Positions 17,673 through 26,022 of a DNA stretch of 64,000 nucleotides are shown here, one piece after another. The notes beneath the pieces were generated by a model. The model ran no database searches. It worked only from the letters and a program-made list of their open reading frames with translations, and was not told the DNA's origin. The stretch covers positions 310,001-374,000 of the forward strand of contig NZ_CP015164.1 in assembly GCF_001766235.1 (NCBI RefSeq). The letters are read 5' to 3'. Origin of the DNA: Acetobacter ascendens. Its GTDB lineage: Bacteria; Pseudomonadota; Alphaproteobacteria; Acetobacterales; Acetobacteraceae. The stretch's first letter is position 1, and every line of letters begins with the position of its first letter. The position numbers and the translations under genes were made by a program.

Positions 17673-18623
17673 TTATTGAGGCTGGGACGGCAGCTTGAGA
17701 TACCCCGCTTTGGGAGACGTAGCTTTTGTAGAAGAGGAACTGGAGGACGAATCATCATCCTCACCCGCCGGGAAGATGGCGTTGGGTTCAGTATCCTGCA
17801 CTTTGGGGGCAGCAGCAGGTTTGGCTTCCGTGCTGCTGGTGGTGGAGGATGTTGCTGCATCGGTGGAGGGGGCAACAATAGGGGCGTTTTCCGGTACCGT
17901 TACGGGGGATGTAGCCTGCCCGGTTTTAGCGGCTGAAACGGGTGAAAGTGCTTCTTGCGTAGCTGCGGCACCAGCACCAGCACCCGTGGCGGTGGCTGGT
18001 GAGCCATCAGATGTTAGCGGCTGGGCCTGAATGGCGCCCTCTACGGGCATACCCCCGGCATCTACCAGCCATTTGCCAAGTGCACGATGTACCTGCGTAT
18101 CCAGTTCGGTATTGATGCTGTCCATCATCCCTTTGGTGACATTGTACAGGTTGGCCTGGCTTTCCGTATCCTCTGTGGGGTCTGGGTGCAGGCTTTGGGT
18201 GGCGTGGGCTTCTGTGTGTGCGGTTTTGCTGCCATCGGGGTTCAGGATATCCAGATGCACATCTATCTGGCCCTGTAGTGTGCCGCCGGGTTCGTGCAGG
18301 ATGGAGGCCCGATCAATCACAAACTGGGCGGAATTGGCGCTGGTAATGCCCCCTTTGGCGGCCAGCCTGTCCTGCACCATCTGGCGTAGGGCCTGCACGG
18401 GCGGCGTGGGGGATTTGTAGCCGATATCGCCCGCAACCGGGTGGGTTACAGTGTTATCCACCAATGTCAGAGTGTTTACGTTGAGGTTGATCTGGCTGAG
18501 GTTATCATACCGCAGCGGCGCAAACTGCGTAGGCTGTTTTTGATCTGCGCAGCCTGCCAACAGGGCAGGAAACAGCAGCGCGGCTGTTAGGCCAGAAAGG
18601 CGCATGCGGGAAAACAGCATCAT
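17673..18623 (-). CDS. Lipoprotein with low-complexity tail, unknown
   Basis: About 316 residues. The signal peptide ends in a lipobox (LLAGC), so it is probably lipid-anchored. The folded part (about residues 35-200) is followed by a long Ala/Thr/Ser/Pro-rich tail containing EDDDSSSSSSST, likely disordered and perhaps spanning the periplasm. The start at 18623 is chosen because AGAGG lies 9 nt upstream; a Met at 18656 would add 11 polar residues. The N-terminal part has an alternating hydrophobic pattern and no catalytic motif that I recognise. Confidence 0.65.
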   Translation of the reverse strand: MMLFSRMRLSGLTAALLFPALLAGCADQKQPTQFAPLRYDNLSQINLNVNTLTLVDNTVTHPVAGDIGYKSPTPPVQALRQMVQDRLAAKGGITSANSAQFVIDRASILHEPGGTLQGQIDVHLDILNPDGSKTAHTEAHATQSLHPDPTEDTESQANLYNVTKGMMDSINTELDTQVHRALGKWLVDAGGMPVEGAIQAQPLTSDGSPATATGAGAGAAATQEALSPVSAAKTGQATSPVTVPENAPIVAPSTDAATSSTTSSTEAKPAAAPKVQDTEPNAIFPAGEDDDSSSSSSSTKATSPKAGYLKLPSQPQ

Positions 18624-18758
18624 GGCGCAAAACCTCTTGTGAACTTTATCCGACATTCTAAAAAATGCCTGCCCTGTGGCAGATATCTTATACCAGCAGC
18701 GCCTTAAGATATTGCGCTTATGGCCCTGCTGGCAAACTTTGCGGCTATATTTACTGTT

Positions 18759-19739
18759 TTACTGCGCCTGCGTGGCAATGTTTTTGCGTGCAAAGCGGAA
18801 ATCCACATTACAGAATTCGCACGTCATGACGATGTTTCCATCATCTTGGCACATATGGTCTAGATCATCCTGAGGGAAAGTTTCCAGCACATTGGCCAAC
18901 CGTGCGCGGGAGCAACGGCACCCAAAGGCCAAAGCCCGAGGCTGGCTGACATGCAGGTCTTCTTCATGGAAAAGCCGGTGCAGAAGCTGCAAAGTGGGCA
19001 GGCCATCATCCAGCAGTTCCTTGGTAGAAAGTGTGCCTGCCAGAATGGTTGCTGTTTCCCAGCTTGCTTCTGCGGCTTCATCTTCCACCACGTGGCTGCC
19101 GCCTTCGCCCGCAATGCGTTCCAGTATCAGGCCACCAGCGCGCCAGCCTGTATCTGTCATCTGGCAGGCCAGCATAATCCAGCAGGCGTGCTGCTCACTG
19201 CTGGCAAAGTAATGCATGGCCATTGCAGACAGATCATCACCGGCAATTTCTACAATACCCTGATGCCGGTCCATTTCCGGGCCTTGGTCCACCGTAAGAG
19301 CCATATACCCATTGCCCAGCAATTCGCGGTCTGTGGGTTTAGGTGTTTCTGCCAGCAGAGCTTCCAGCGCTTCATCATCCGTGCGGGCGTAAAAGCGTAG
19401 CGCGCCGGTATTGGTGCAGTCTGCTACCAGCATGGAAACGGGGCCATCGCCCTTCATCTGGAGGGAGAAAGACCCCTGAAACTTCAGGGCAGACGCCAAA
19501 GCTGCCACCAGTGCCAATGCCTTGCCAGCAAGGCGCGTAACAGGGGCTGGATGATCATGCCGTGTGAGCAGCGTATCCGCCAGCACGCCCAAACGCACCA
19601 GCCGGCCACGCACGGGCCGACCAGCCAGATAAAAAGGTGTTACACCACCGGGCACCACCAAATCGGGCACATCTGGGCGATCGCGGTCAAGAAAAGCAGG
19701 TTTTTCCATGGGAATTTGAGTTTGTCCTGAGTCCATCAA
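18759..19739 (-). CDS. hslO: Redox-regulated chaperone Hsp33
   Basis: Cytoplasmic holdase activated by oxidative unfolding. 326 residues, with the N-terminal domain carrying SLQMKGDGPVSMLVADCTN and the GNGYMALTVDQGPE segment. The C-terminal zinc redox switch has the usual four Cys as CRCS (CxC) and TCEFC (CxxC). The start may be 19739 or Met 11 at 19709; neither has a strong ribosome site. It lies at the end of the argD-argF-hypothetical run. Oxidative chaperoning fits an organism exposed to acid, ethanol and respiration-linked oxidants. Confidence 0.92.
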   Translation of the reverse strand: MMDSGQTQIPMEKPAFLDRDRPDVPDLVVPGGVTPFYLAGRPVRGRLVRLGVLADTLLTRHDHPAPVTRLAGKALALVAALASALKFQGSFSLQMKGDGPVSMLVADCTNTGALRFYARTDDEALEALLAETPKPTDRELLGNGYMALTVDQGPEMDRHQGIVEIAGDDLSAMAMHYFASSEQHACWIMLACQMTDTGWRAGGLILERIAGEGGSHVVEDEAAEASWETATILAGTLSTKELLDDGLPTLQLLHRLFHEEDLHVSQPRALAFGCRCSRARLANVLETFPQDDLDHMCQDDGNIVMTCEFCNVDFRFARKNIATQAQ

Positions 19740-19832
19740 AAATACGGGAATATCAAGAACGTGCGCCTGATGCGTGCGGACTCTGATGGTGCTTTTCAGG
19801 CGGACAAAAAGGGTAAGGTGGAAAGCAGGGGA

Positions 19833-20150
19833 TTACGCCCCTGCGGAAATATCCAGCTCCAGCTTTTCCAGCTTCTGTTCAAGGGCTCGGCCGGTTTCTG
19901 AATCCATGTTCAAACCGTCCTTGAGCGCAAGAAGCAAACCCTTGCGGCAGGCATCGTGCTCGCTATCCAGATCTTCCGTGCGGCCACAGCCAGCCAGACA
20001 ATCCAGATAGGCGTTACGGAACGGCACCAGCTTTTCTGCCGAAAACGGCAACGTAGCCAGAATAGCATCCAGACTGCTTTCCACCCAGCCGGGGGTGGAG
20101 GGTGTCTCTTCGGTAGATGTCATGGAAACTGTTCTGTCTGTGCCGCTCAT
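19833..20150 (-). CDS. Hypothetical protein between argF and hslO
   Basis: 105 residues, mostly helical and acidic, with a CLAGC motif and a further Cys (DACRKG) in the middle. An LEQKLEKLELDI end suggests a short coiled coil. AAGGA lies about 10 nt upstream of the ATG at 20150, and the gene starts 4 bp after the argF stop, so it is translated from the arg transcript. I do not recognise the family. A small partner of hslO or argF is possible but unproven. Confidence 0.6.
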   Translation of the reverse strand: MSGTDRTVSMTSTEETPSTPGWVESSLDAILATLPFSAEKLVPFRNAYLDCLAGCGRTEDLDSEHDACRKGLLLALKDGLNMDSETGRALEQKLEKLELDISAGA

Positions 20151-20154
20151 GTGC

Positions 20155-21156
20155 TTATTCCTTGCCGAAAGAGGTCCAGTTTGTGCCGCCCATTGTCCAT
20201 GTCAGCACGCCTTTCTGGGCATGAAGGCGGTTTTCCGCCTCATCAAACACCACAGAATGCGGGCCTTCAAACACGTCCTTGGTTACTTCTTCCCCTATAT
20301 GGGCAGGCAGGCAGTGCATGAACAGGGCATCTGGCGCAGCAAGGGCCATTAAATCTGCATTTACGCGGTAGGGTTCCAGCTTGCTCATGCGGCTGGCGGC
20401 TTCCTTGGGTGAATCAGACATGCTGATCCATGTATCCGTCACCACGCAATCAGCATCTTTTACGGCGGCTTTTGGGTCTATCGTCCATTCCACATCACCG
20501 CCTTCGGCGCGGGCCCAATCCAGCACATCCTGCGGGGGCTTCATGTCTGCGGGGGTGGCGGCACGCAGGGCAAAGCCAAAACGCACGGCCCCTTCAATAA
20601 GAGAGACAAGCACGTTGTTGCCATCACCCGTCCACGCAAAGGTGCGGCCACGCACGGGGCCACGGTGTTCCTCAAACGTCATGATATCGGCCAGAATCTG
20701 CACCGGGTGAGAATGAGGTGTGAGACCATTGATAACGGGCACCGTGCTCCAGTGTGCCAGTTCATGCATGGTTTTTGTGTTGCCGGTGCGCAGCATAATG
20801 GCATCTACAAAGCGGGAAAGCACGCGGGCCGTATCGGCAATGCTTTCACCACGGCCAATCTGCATTTCCTGCGGGCTAAGCACTACGGCATCGCCCCCAA
20901 GCTGGCGAATACCCACTTCAAAAGAAACACGGGTGCGGGTGGAAGGCTTGGAGAGGATAAGCCCCAACTGCCGTCCGGCCAGCGGCTGGCGCGGGTGCAG
21001 CGGAAACCGGCGGTTCTGCTGCATGCGTTTCATGCTGGCGGCCACATCCAGAATCTGGCGCAGGGTTGCGGCATCCAGATCTTTCAGATCCAGAAAATGG
21101 CGTGGCGTTGCCAAGGAAGAAGAGGGCAGGGCAGTGGTCATGTTGGCGGCGCTCAC
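20155..21156 (-). CDS. argF: Ornithine carbamoyltransferase
   Basis: Forms citrulline from ornithine and carbamoyl phosphate in arginine synthesis. 333 residues with the carbamoyl-phosphate site STRTRVSFE, MLRTG, HSHPVQILAD (HPVQ where HPTQ is usual), WTGDGNNV, TDTWISMSD (ornithine-binding DxWxSM) and MHCLPAH. The GTG start at 21156 overlaps the argD stop as GTGA, so translation is coupled; an ATG five codons later is the alternative start. The pairing with argD forms an arginine operon. Confidence 0.94.
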   Translation of the reverse strand: MSAANMTTALPSSSLATPRHFLDLKDLDAATLRQILDVAASMKRMQQNRRFPLHPRQPLAGRQLGLILSKPSTRTRVSFEVGIRQLGGDAVVLSPQEMQIGRGESIADTARVLSRFVDAIMLRTGNTKTMHELAHWSTVPVINGLTPHSHPVQILADIMTFEEHRGPVRGRTFAWTGDGNNVLVSLIEGAVRFGFALRAATPADMKPPQDVLDWARAEGGDVEWTIDPKAAVKDADCVVTDTWISMSDSPKEAASRMSKLEPYRVNADLMALAAPDALFMHCLPAHIGEEVTKDVFEGPHSVVFDEAENRLHAQKGVLTWTMGGTNWTSFGKE

Positions 21157-22400
21157 GCTGTTGGCTCCAGAACTGTCTTGTTGTTATGATTTTTTCTGAG
21201 TGTGCTGACAGCCTGCGCCAGCAGGGCCACAGCTTTGCGGCATTCTTCTTCGGAAACAGTAAGCGGCGGCACAAGGCGCAGCACGTTATCACCCGCCGTA
21301 ACGCACAGCAGGCCCACATCTTGTGCGGCCCCCTGCACATCACCCACTGCGGGCACACAGCGCAGGCCAATCAACAGGCCAAGGCCACGGCGCTGGGCAA
21401 AAACATCCGGTGCATCAGCCACAAGGCTGTCCAGCAGTTCATCCAGCAGGGCTGCACGGGTGCAAACCTGATCTAAAAAGCCGGGGGCCAGAATAACATC
21501 CAGTACAGCGTTACCAGCCGCGCAGGCCAGCGGGTTGCCGCCAAATGTTGTGCCGTGCGTGCCCGGTGTCATGCTCTTGGCAATGGTTTCTGTGGTAAGG
21601 ATAGCCCCAATGGGGAAGCCCCCACCCAAACCTTTGGCCGTGCTGACAATATCGGGTTTGATGTCAGCCCATTCATGCGCAAACAGACGGCCTGTGCGGC
21701 CAACGCCACACTGCACCTCATCCAGTGCAAGCAGCACACCGGTTTCATCGCACAGTGCGCGCAAGGCACGCAGATATTCCGGGCTAGCTACCTTAATGCC
21801 GCTTTCACCTTGAATAGGCTCCAGCATGACCGCTGCCGTGTTGGGGGTAATGGCGGCTTTTATGGCTTCAATGTCGTTAAACGGAACGTGCAGAAAGCCT
21901 TTTACAGGCTCACCAAAGCCTTCCAGATATTTTGGGTTGCCGGTGGCAGAAAGCATGGCCAGCGTACGACCATGAAAAGCCCCATCCATGCAGATAATAT
22001 CTGTGCGTTCGGGGTGGCCTGCCATCATCTGGGCGCGGCGCGCCATTTTCACCATGCCTTCGTTGGCTTCTGCGCCGGAATTGCAGAAGAACACACTATC
22101 AGCAAAGGAGTTTTCAACCAGCCTGCGGGCCAGCTTTTCCGCCTGCGGAATCTGGAACAAGTTGGAAACGTGCATCACCTTTGCGGCCTGCGTGCTTATG
22201 GCTTCCACCATCTTGGGGTGTGCGTGGCCAATAGAGCACGTGGCAATACCCGCAGCAAAGTCCAGGAATCGTCGCCCGTCCGACGTTTGCAGCCAGGAGC
22301 CTTCTCCCCGCTCAAAGGCGAGGTCAGCGCGCTTGTATGTCGGCATCAGGGCAGAAATCATGGAATCTGGTCTTTGTGTTGGCGGTTGTTGAACCTGCAT
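21153..22400 (-). CDS. argD: Acetylornithine/succinyldiaminopimelate aminotransferase
   Basis: Class III PLP aminotransferase of about 415 residues for arginine (and possibly lysine) synthesis. Visible motifs are FLDFAAGIATCSIGHAHP, FFCNSGAEANEGMVKMAR, FHGRTLAMLSATG, LALDEVQCGVGRTGRLFAHE and the PLP-Lys segment STAKGLGGGFPIGA. TTFGGNPLACAAG closes the active site. The start is drawn at 22400; a Met at 22361 (MISALMPTY) is also close to the family N terminus. It is first in a transcript with argF, the hypothetical gene and probably hslO. A hairpin with a T run lies between its promoter candidate and the start codon. Confidence 0.93.
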   Translation of the reverse strand: MQVQQPPTQRPDSMISALMPTYKRADLAFERGEGSWLQTSDGRRFLDFAAGIATCSIGHAHPKMVEAISTQAAKVMHVSNLFQIPQAEKLARRLVENSFADSVFFCNSGAEANEGMVKMARRAQMMAGHPERTDIICMDGAFHGRTLAMLSATGNPKYLEGFGEPVKGFLHVPFNDIEAIKAAITPNTAAVMLEPIQGESGIKVASPEYLRALRALCDETGVLLALDEVQCGVGRTGRLFAHEWADIKPDIVSTAKGLGGGFPIGAILTTETIAKSMTPGTHGTTFGGNPLACAAGNAVLDVILAPGFLDQVCTRAALLDELLDSLVADAPDVFAQRRGLGLLIGLRCVPAVGDVQGAAQDVGLLCVTAGDNVLRLVPPLTVSEEECRKAVALLAQAVSTLRKNHNNKTVLEPTA

Positions 22401-22423
22401 GGTGAGAAGTGGAATGCAGAACG

Positions 22424-22507
22424 AAAAACGCCCGCTGCCTTGATATAAGGTGAGCGGGCGGCCCGTATTGCGGGCGTATCATGGCCTTTTGTGCGGATTA
22501 AAGTCAA
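22424..22507 (-). promoter_or_regulatory. argD promoter and leader hairpin
   Basis: On the minus strand TTGACT (22507-22502) and CATGAT (22483-22478) are spaced 18 bp apart, a plausible sigma-70 promoter. Just downstream an 8-bp stem, CGCCCGCT/AGCGGGCG (22460-22453 and 22436-22429), is followed by TTTTT (22428-22424). This has the form of an intrinsic terminator ahead of argD. A second small inverted repeat (GCCCG...CGGGC, 22475-22461) lies directly before it and could compete. Confidence 0.4.
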
Positions 22508-22599
22508 ATATTCTGTGTGAAAAAATTCTGCATACGCAACATGCGTGATGTGGCCCGTTGCGTATTTTCCTGCACGGCGGGAGTGGGTAATAAAGAGGA

Positions 22600-23262
22600 A
22601 TGACGCATTCTGGTTCTTCCTCATCTGTCCATACATCATCGGGGTTTCCGCAGCTTGATCGCCGGGTGTTGCGAGAGGCCGCGCTGGCGCATCTGGCACG
22701 CTTTGGCACCACGCGCCACGGGCTGGAACAGGTGCTTCTGCGCCGTATTGCACGGTGGGAGAAGCAGGCCCTTAAAGCTGGAGCAGATACGGAAGATGTG
22801 GCCGAAGCCGTGCAGGCGCTGCGCCCCGTAGTGGCTGAAATATCAGAAGAAATGGTGCGCCTTGGCGCTGTGGATGATGCCAGTTTTGCCACATCCCGCG
22901 CACGCAGGCTGGTACGGTCTGGCCGATCTGGCCGTGCGGTACAGGCGCATCTAGCCGCACGCGGGGTGGAGGCTGATCTGCGCGATGCCGCCTTGCAGGA
23001 TGCGGTGGAAGGGTTTTCTCCTGCGCAAAGGGAATTATGTGCGGCATTGGTTCTGGCGCGTAAGCGCAGGATGGGGCCATTTGCCACGCCTTATGTTGCG
23101 GATGATGATGAAGCCGATACCGAGCAGGCTTTGGCCCGCAGGCACAAGGCGCTGGGTGTGCTGGCCCGTGCTGGGTATGCGCGGGATGTGGCGGAACAGG
23201 TTTTGGATATGTCCCCCACAGAAGCGGAGGACTGGATGCAACGTTTGAGGGCCGAATCGTGA
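22600..23262 (+). CDS. recX: Regulatory protein RecX
   Basis: Helical-repeat protein of 220 residues that modulates RecA filaments. The three-helix repeats are visible: ALAHLARFGTTRHGLEQVLLRRI, LGAVDDASFATSRARRLVRSGRSGRAVQAHLAARGV and the C-terminal KALGVLARAGYARDVAEQVLDM. The ATG at 22600 has AAAGAGG upstream. recA is not next to it, unlike in many bacteria. Its stop overlaps the start of the CHAP lipoprotein gene as GTGA. Confidence 0.85.
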   Translation: MTHSGSSSSVHTSSGFPQLDRRVLREAALAHLARFGTTRHGLEQVLLRRIARWEKQALKAGADTEDVAEAVQALRPVVAEISEEMVRLGAVDDASFATSRARRLVRSGRSGRAVQAHLAARGVEADLRDAALQDAVEGFSPAQRELCAALVLARKRRMGPFATPYVADDDEADTEQALARRHKALGVLARAGYARDVAEQVLDMSPTEAEDWMQRLRAES

Positions 23263-23717
23263 AGCGTAGCCTTGTTCTTGTTCTGCCTTTATTACTTGCT
23301 GCCTGTGCAGGCGGGCGCGGAAGTTGGAATGGATCTGTACAGTGCGCCCCCTATGCGCGGGAGCATTCTGCCGTAAACCTGCGTGGTGCGGCTGCAAGCT
23401 GGTGGGGGGAAGCGCAGGGGCAATATGGCCGCACGTCCTCCCCACGTGCGGGGGATGTGTTGGTGTTTCGATCCACCGGCAGGCTGCCATCTGGCCATGT
23501 TTCTGTGGTCAAACAGGTGCGGAATTCACGCCTTGTGCTGGTGGACCATGCAAACTGGGAGCCGGGGGAAGTCACGCGCCACGCCCCTGTGGTTGATGTT
23601 TCCCCCAATAATAACTGGACACGTGTGCGCGTATGGTGGAGCCCTATTCATGCCATGGGCAAAACGGTTTATCCGGTTTATGGCTTTATTGAACCAACAG
23701 GCACGGGCGGCAGTTAG
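23259..23717 (+). CDS. CHAP-domain lipoprotein
   Basis: 152 residues. The signal peptide ends in a lipobox (LLLAAC), so it is probably lipid-anchored. The domain has the CHAP (NlpC/P60-like amidase) pattern: nucleophile Cys in VQCAPYAR, then RAGDVLVF, catalytic His in LPSGHVSVV and a third polar residue in VDHANW. This predicts peptidoglycan amidase or endopeptidase activity. The GTG start overlaps the recX stop, implying translational coupling. It is short for a CHAP enzyme with no extra binding domain. Confidence 0.8.
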   Translation: MKRSLVLVLPLLLAACAGGRGSWNGSVQCAPYAREHSAVNLRGAAASWWGEAQGQYGRTSSPRAGDVLVFRSTGRLPSGHVSVVKQVRNSRLVLVDHANWEPGEVTRHAPVVDVSPNNNWTRVRVWWSPIHAMGKTVYPVYGFIEPTGTGGS

Positions 23718-23845
23718 CACCCAATAGGCGGGTAGGCCGCGCAAGGAAAAACTTGCAAGAAAGTGTTTCCGCCATCATGTACAAACAAGGATGTGCAGCA
23801 CGTGTTCATTTCGGGCGCGTACTGCAAGTGTAGGGGACTGGTTTG

Positions 23846-24103
23846 ATGGGTAGCTTAAGTATCTGGCACTGGCTGATCGTGCTTGTGGTCGTACTTGTGG
23901 TTTTTGGCGGCGGCGGCAAAATTAGCTCGTTGATGGGCGATATGGCCAAGGGCATCAAATCCTTCAAGAAGCACATGGCGGATGATGAACCGATGGATGA
24001 TGGTACGGCACGCCCCGGTAATGGGCATATTGCCCCACCGCCTGCATCTTCCACAGTGGAGCAGCGCACGGCTGCACCAGCGGATAAATCTGTCCAGCCG
24101 TAA
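23846..24103 (+). CDS. tatA: Sec-independent translocase protein TatA
   Basis: 85 residues: a single N-terminal transmembrane helix ([16 protein letters not shown]), the hinge [22 protein letters not shown] forming the amphipathic helix, and an acidic, Pro-rich tail. This is the classic TatA layout for the pore of the twin-arginine export system. ATG 23846 is preferred; a TTG lies one codon before. AGGGG precedes it. tatB and tatC do not follow here; mtnB does, after 33 bp. Confidence 0.9.
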   Translation: MGSLSIWHWLIVLVVVLVVFGGGGKISSLMGDMAKGIKSFKKHMADDEPMDDGTARPGNGHIAPPPASSTVEQRTAAPADKSVQP

Positions 24104-24136
24104 GGCTCTGGCAGTTTAAGACGGGCAGAGAACGCC

Positions 24137-24760
24137 ATGGATCAAACCGTTACGGATTTTGCCCGTGCCGTGCAGGATATTCTGTTTGCCGGGCAACGGA
24201 TGGATCAGCGCGGGTGGGTGCCTGCCACGGCAGGCAATATCAGCCGCAAGCTGGCAGATGGCCGCATGGCCATTACGCGCTCCGGCTGCCACAAAGGTTT
24301 TTTGCAGGCGGCAGATGTTATTACCGTGGATATGCAGGGCAAACCGCATAGCCCGGAAAATCGCCCCAGTGCAGAAACACTGTTGCATTGCCAGATTTAC
24401 CGCCATTTCCCCCATGTGGGCGCAGTGCTGCATGGCCATTCCGTGGCGTCCACTGTTCTGTCTATGGAAGAAGAAACAGCAGTACTTACACTGGCGGATT
24501 ACGAAGTTCTGAAAGTGTTTGAAGGGCAGACCACACACGAAACATCCGTGCAGGTGCCTTTGTTTGAGAACGATCAGGACATTGCACGGCTGGCCGAAGT
24601 TGTGGAACCGTTTTTTGGCACCGGCATGCCAGCGGGCTACATTATTCGCGGCCACGGTGTGTATGTGTGGGGCAAGGATATGCCCACCGCCCTTGCGCGG
24701 CTGGAAGGGCTGGAGTTTCTGTTGGCCTGCGCGCTTGAGCGAAGGAAACTGCACGCATGA
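24137..24760 (+). CDS. mtnB: Methylthioribulose-1-phosphate dehydratase
   Basis: Class II aldolase-fold zinc enzyme of 207 residues that dehydrates 5-methylthioribulose-1-phosphate in methionine salvage. Characteristic segments are RGWVPATAGNISRKL, ITRSGCHKG, RPSAETLLHC, the zinc ligands in VLHGHSVAST, and the late IIRGHGVYVWG with a third His. The stop overlaps the start of mtnD as ATGA. The neighbours mtnD and mtnC make the assignment firm against other class II aldolases. Confidence 0.92.
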   Translation: MDQTVTDFARAVQDILFAGQRMDQRGWVPATAGNISRKLADGRMAITRSGCHKGFLQAADVITVDMQGKPHSPENRPSAETLLHCQIYRHFPHVGAVLHGHSVASTVLSMEEETAVLTLADYEVLKVFEGQTTHETSVQVPLFENDQDIARLAEVVEPFFGTGMPAGYIIRGHGVYVWGKDMPTALARLEGLEFLLACALERRKLHA

Positions 24761-25302
24761 GTTCCCTGACAGTTTACAAAGATACCACCCCCCAGCACCC
24801 TGTGCTGCAAACGCAGGACCCGGCAGAAATGGCCCGTGTTCTAGCCCCGTTAGGCGTGCGGTTTGAGCGTTGGGAAGGCCCGCAAATTCCTCCAAGGGAT
24901 GCTGATGAGCAGGCCGTGCTGGATGTGTATGGCCCATTTTTAGACAAGCTGATGGGTGAAACAGGCGCAGGCTCTGCCGATGTGCTGCGGGTTAGCCCTT
25001 CCACGCCCAACCGCGAGGCTTTGCGGGACAAGTTCTTGTCCGAACATACGCATAGTGAAGATGAAATCCGCTTTTTTGTGCACGGCAGCGGGCACTTTAT
25101 TTTGCATATTGCAGGCTATGTTTACGATGTGGAATGCACACAAACTGATCTGATTTCTGTGCCCGAAGGCACACAGCACTGGTTTGATGCTGGGCCAGAG
25201 CCAGATATGGTCACGCTGCGTATTTTCACACACAAGGAAGGCTGGGTAGCCCGCTATACAGGCACCGATATTGCCCGGCAGTTTCCTTCTTACGAAAACT
25301 GA
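24757..25302 (+). CDS. mtnD: Acireductone dioxygenase
   Basis: Cupin metal enzyme of 181 residues that cleaves acireductone to formate and 2-keto-4-methylthiobutyrate (Fe form), or to methylthiopropionate, CO and formate (Ni form). The metal ligands are in EHTHSEDEIRFFVHG (HxHxxxxE) and PEGTQHWFD (fourth His). The start overlaps mtnB by 4 bp and mtnC begins 11 bp after the stop, giving a compact three-gene module. Confidence 0.94.
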   Translation: MSSLTVYKDTTPQHPVLQTQDPAEMARVLAPLGVRFERWEGPQIPPRDADEQAVLDVYGPFLDKLMGETGAGSADVLRVSPSTPNREALRDKFLSEHTHSEDEIRFFVHGSGHFILHIAGYVYDVECTQTDLISVPEGTQHWFDAGPEPDMVTLRIFTHKEGWVARYTGTDIARQFPSYEN

Positions 25303-25313
25303 TTGAGGGCATA

Positions 25314-26018
25314 ATGGCCGATACCCGGATTTCTCCGCGCGTGGTGCTGCTGGATATTGAAGGCACCACCCTGCCAGTGGCTTTTGTGCATAAAGTGCTT
25401 TTTCCCTATGCGCGCAAACATCTGCCCGCATTGCTGGAACAGCACGAAAACCCAGTGGTGCAGGAAGCGCTGGCACAAATTGCCCAAGCAGCCCCCGGCG
25501 TGCCCCCGCTAGAACAGCTTGAACGCTGGATGGCGGAAGATGCCAAGGTTGCCCCGCTTAAAAGCCTGCAAGGTCTATGTTGGCAGCAGGGGTATGAAAA
25601 AGGAGAGCTGGAAGCCCAGCTTTACCCGGATGTTGAACCAACCTTAAAGGCATGGAAAGCCGCAGGTCTTACGTTGGCAGTGTATTCCTCTGGCTCCGAA
25701 GCCGCGCAGAAGCTGATTTATGGCTATACCGAGCAGGGGAACTTGACCTCGCTTTTCAGCGCGTTTTTTGATCTGCGCGTTGGTGGTAAGAAAAGCGCGC
25801 AAAGTTATCGCCATATTCTGGAACAAAGTGGCTGGCAGGGGCAGGATGTGCTGTTTCTGTCCGATGTGGTGGCAGAGCTGGATGCAGCAGCCCAAGCAGG
25901 CCTGCGTGTATGCCAGATTGCCCGCCCGGAAGATGGCACGGTGGCAGGTACTACCCACCCTGTAGCGCAATCTCTGCCGCAGGCGGGGCAGATGTTTGGC
26001 CTGCCGGAAGGAGCATAA
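25314..26018 (+). CDS. mtnC: Enolase-phosphatase E1
   Basis: HAD-family enzyme of 234 residues that both enolises and dephosphorylates 2,3-diketo-5-methylthiopentyl-1-phosphate, giving acireductone for MtnD. The HAD motifs are LLDIEGTTLP (nucleophile Asp), VYSSGSEAAQ (motif II Ser) and FLSDVVAELDAA (acidic motif), with a Lys in VGGKKSAQSY. With MtnB and MtnD it completes the lower part of methionine salvage. The ribF start lies 4 bp downstream. Confidence 0.93.
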   Translation: MADTRISPRVVLLDIEGTTLPVAFVHKVLFPYARKHLPALLEQHENPVVQEALAQIAQAAPGVPPLEQLERWMAEDAKVAPLKSLQGLCWQQGYEKGELEAQLYPDVEPTLKAWKAAGLTLAVYSSGSEAAQKLIYGYTEQGNLTSLFSAFFDLRVGGKKSAQSYRHILEQSGWQGQDVLFLSDVVAELDAAAQAGLRVCQIARPEDGTVAGTTHPVAQSLPQAGQMFGLPEGA

Positions 26019-26022
26019 TAAA

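Noticed and set aside
21555-22448. 297-codon open frame on the plus strand
   Set aside because: Antisense to argD; no family pattern.
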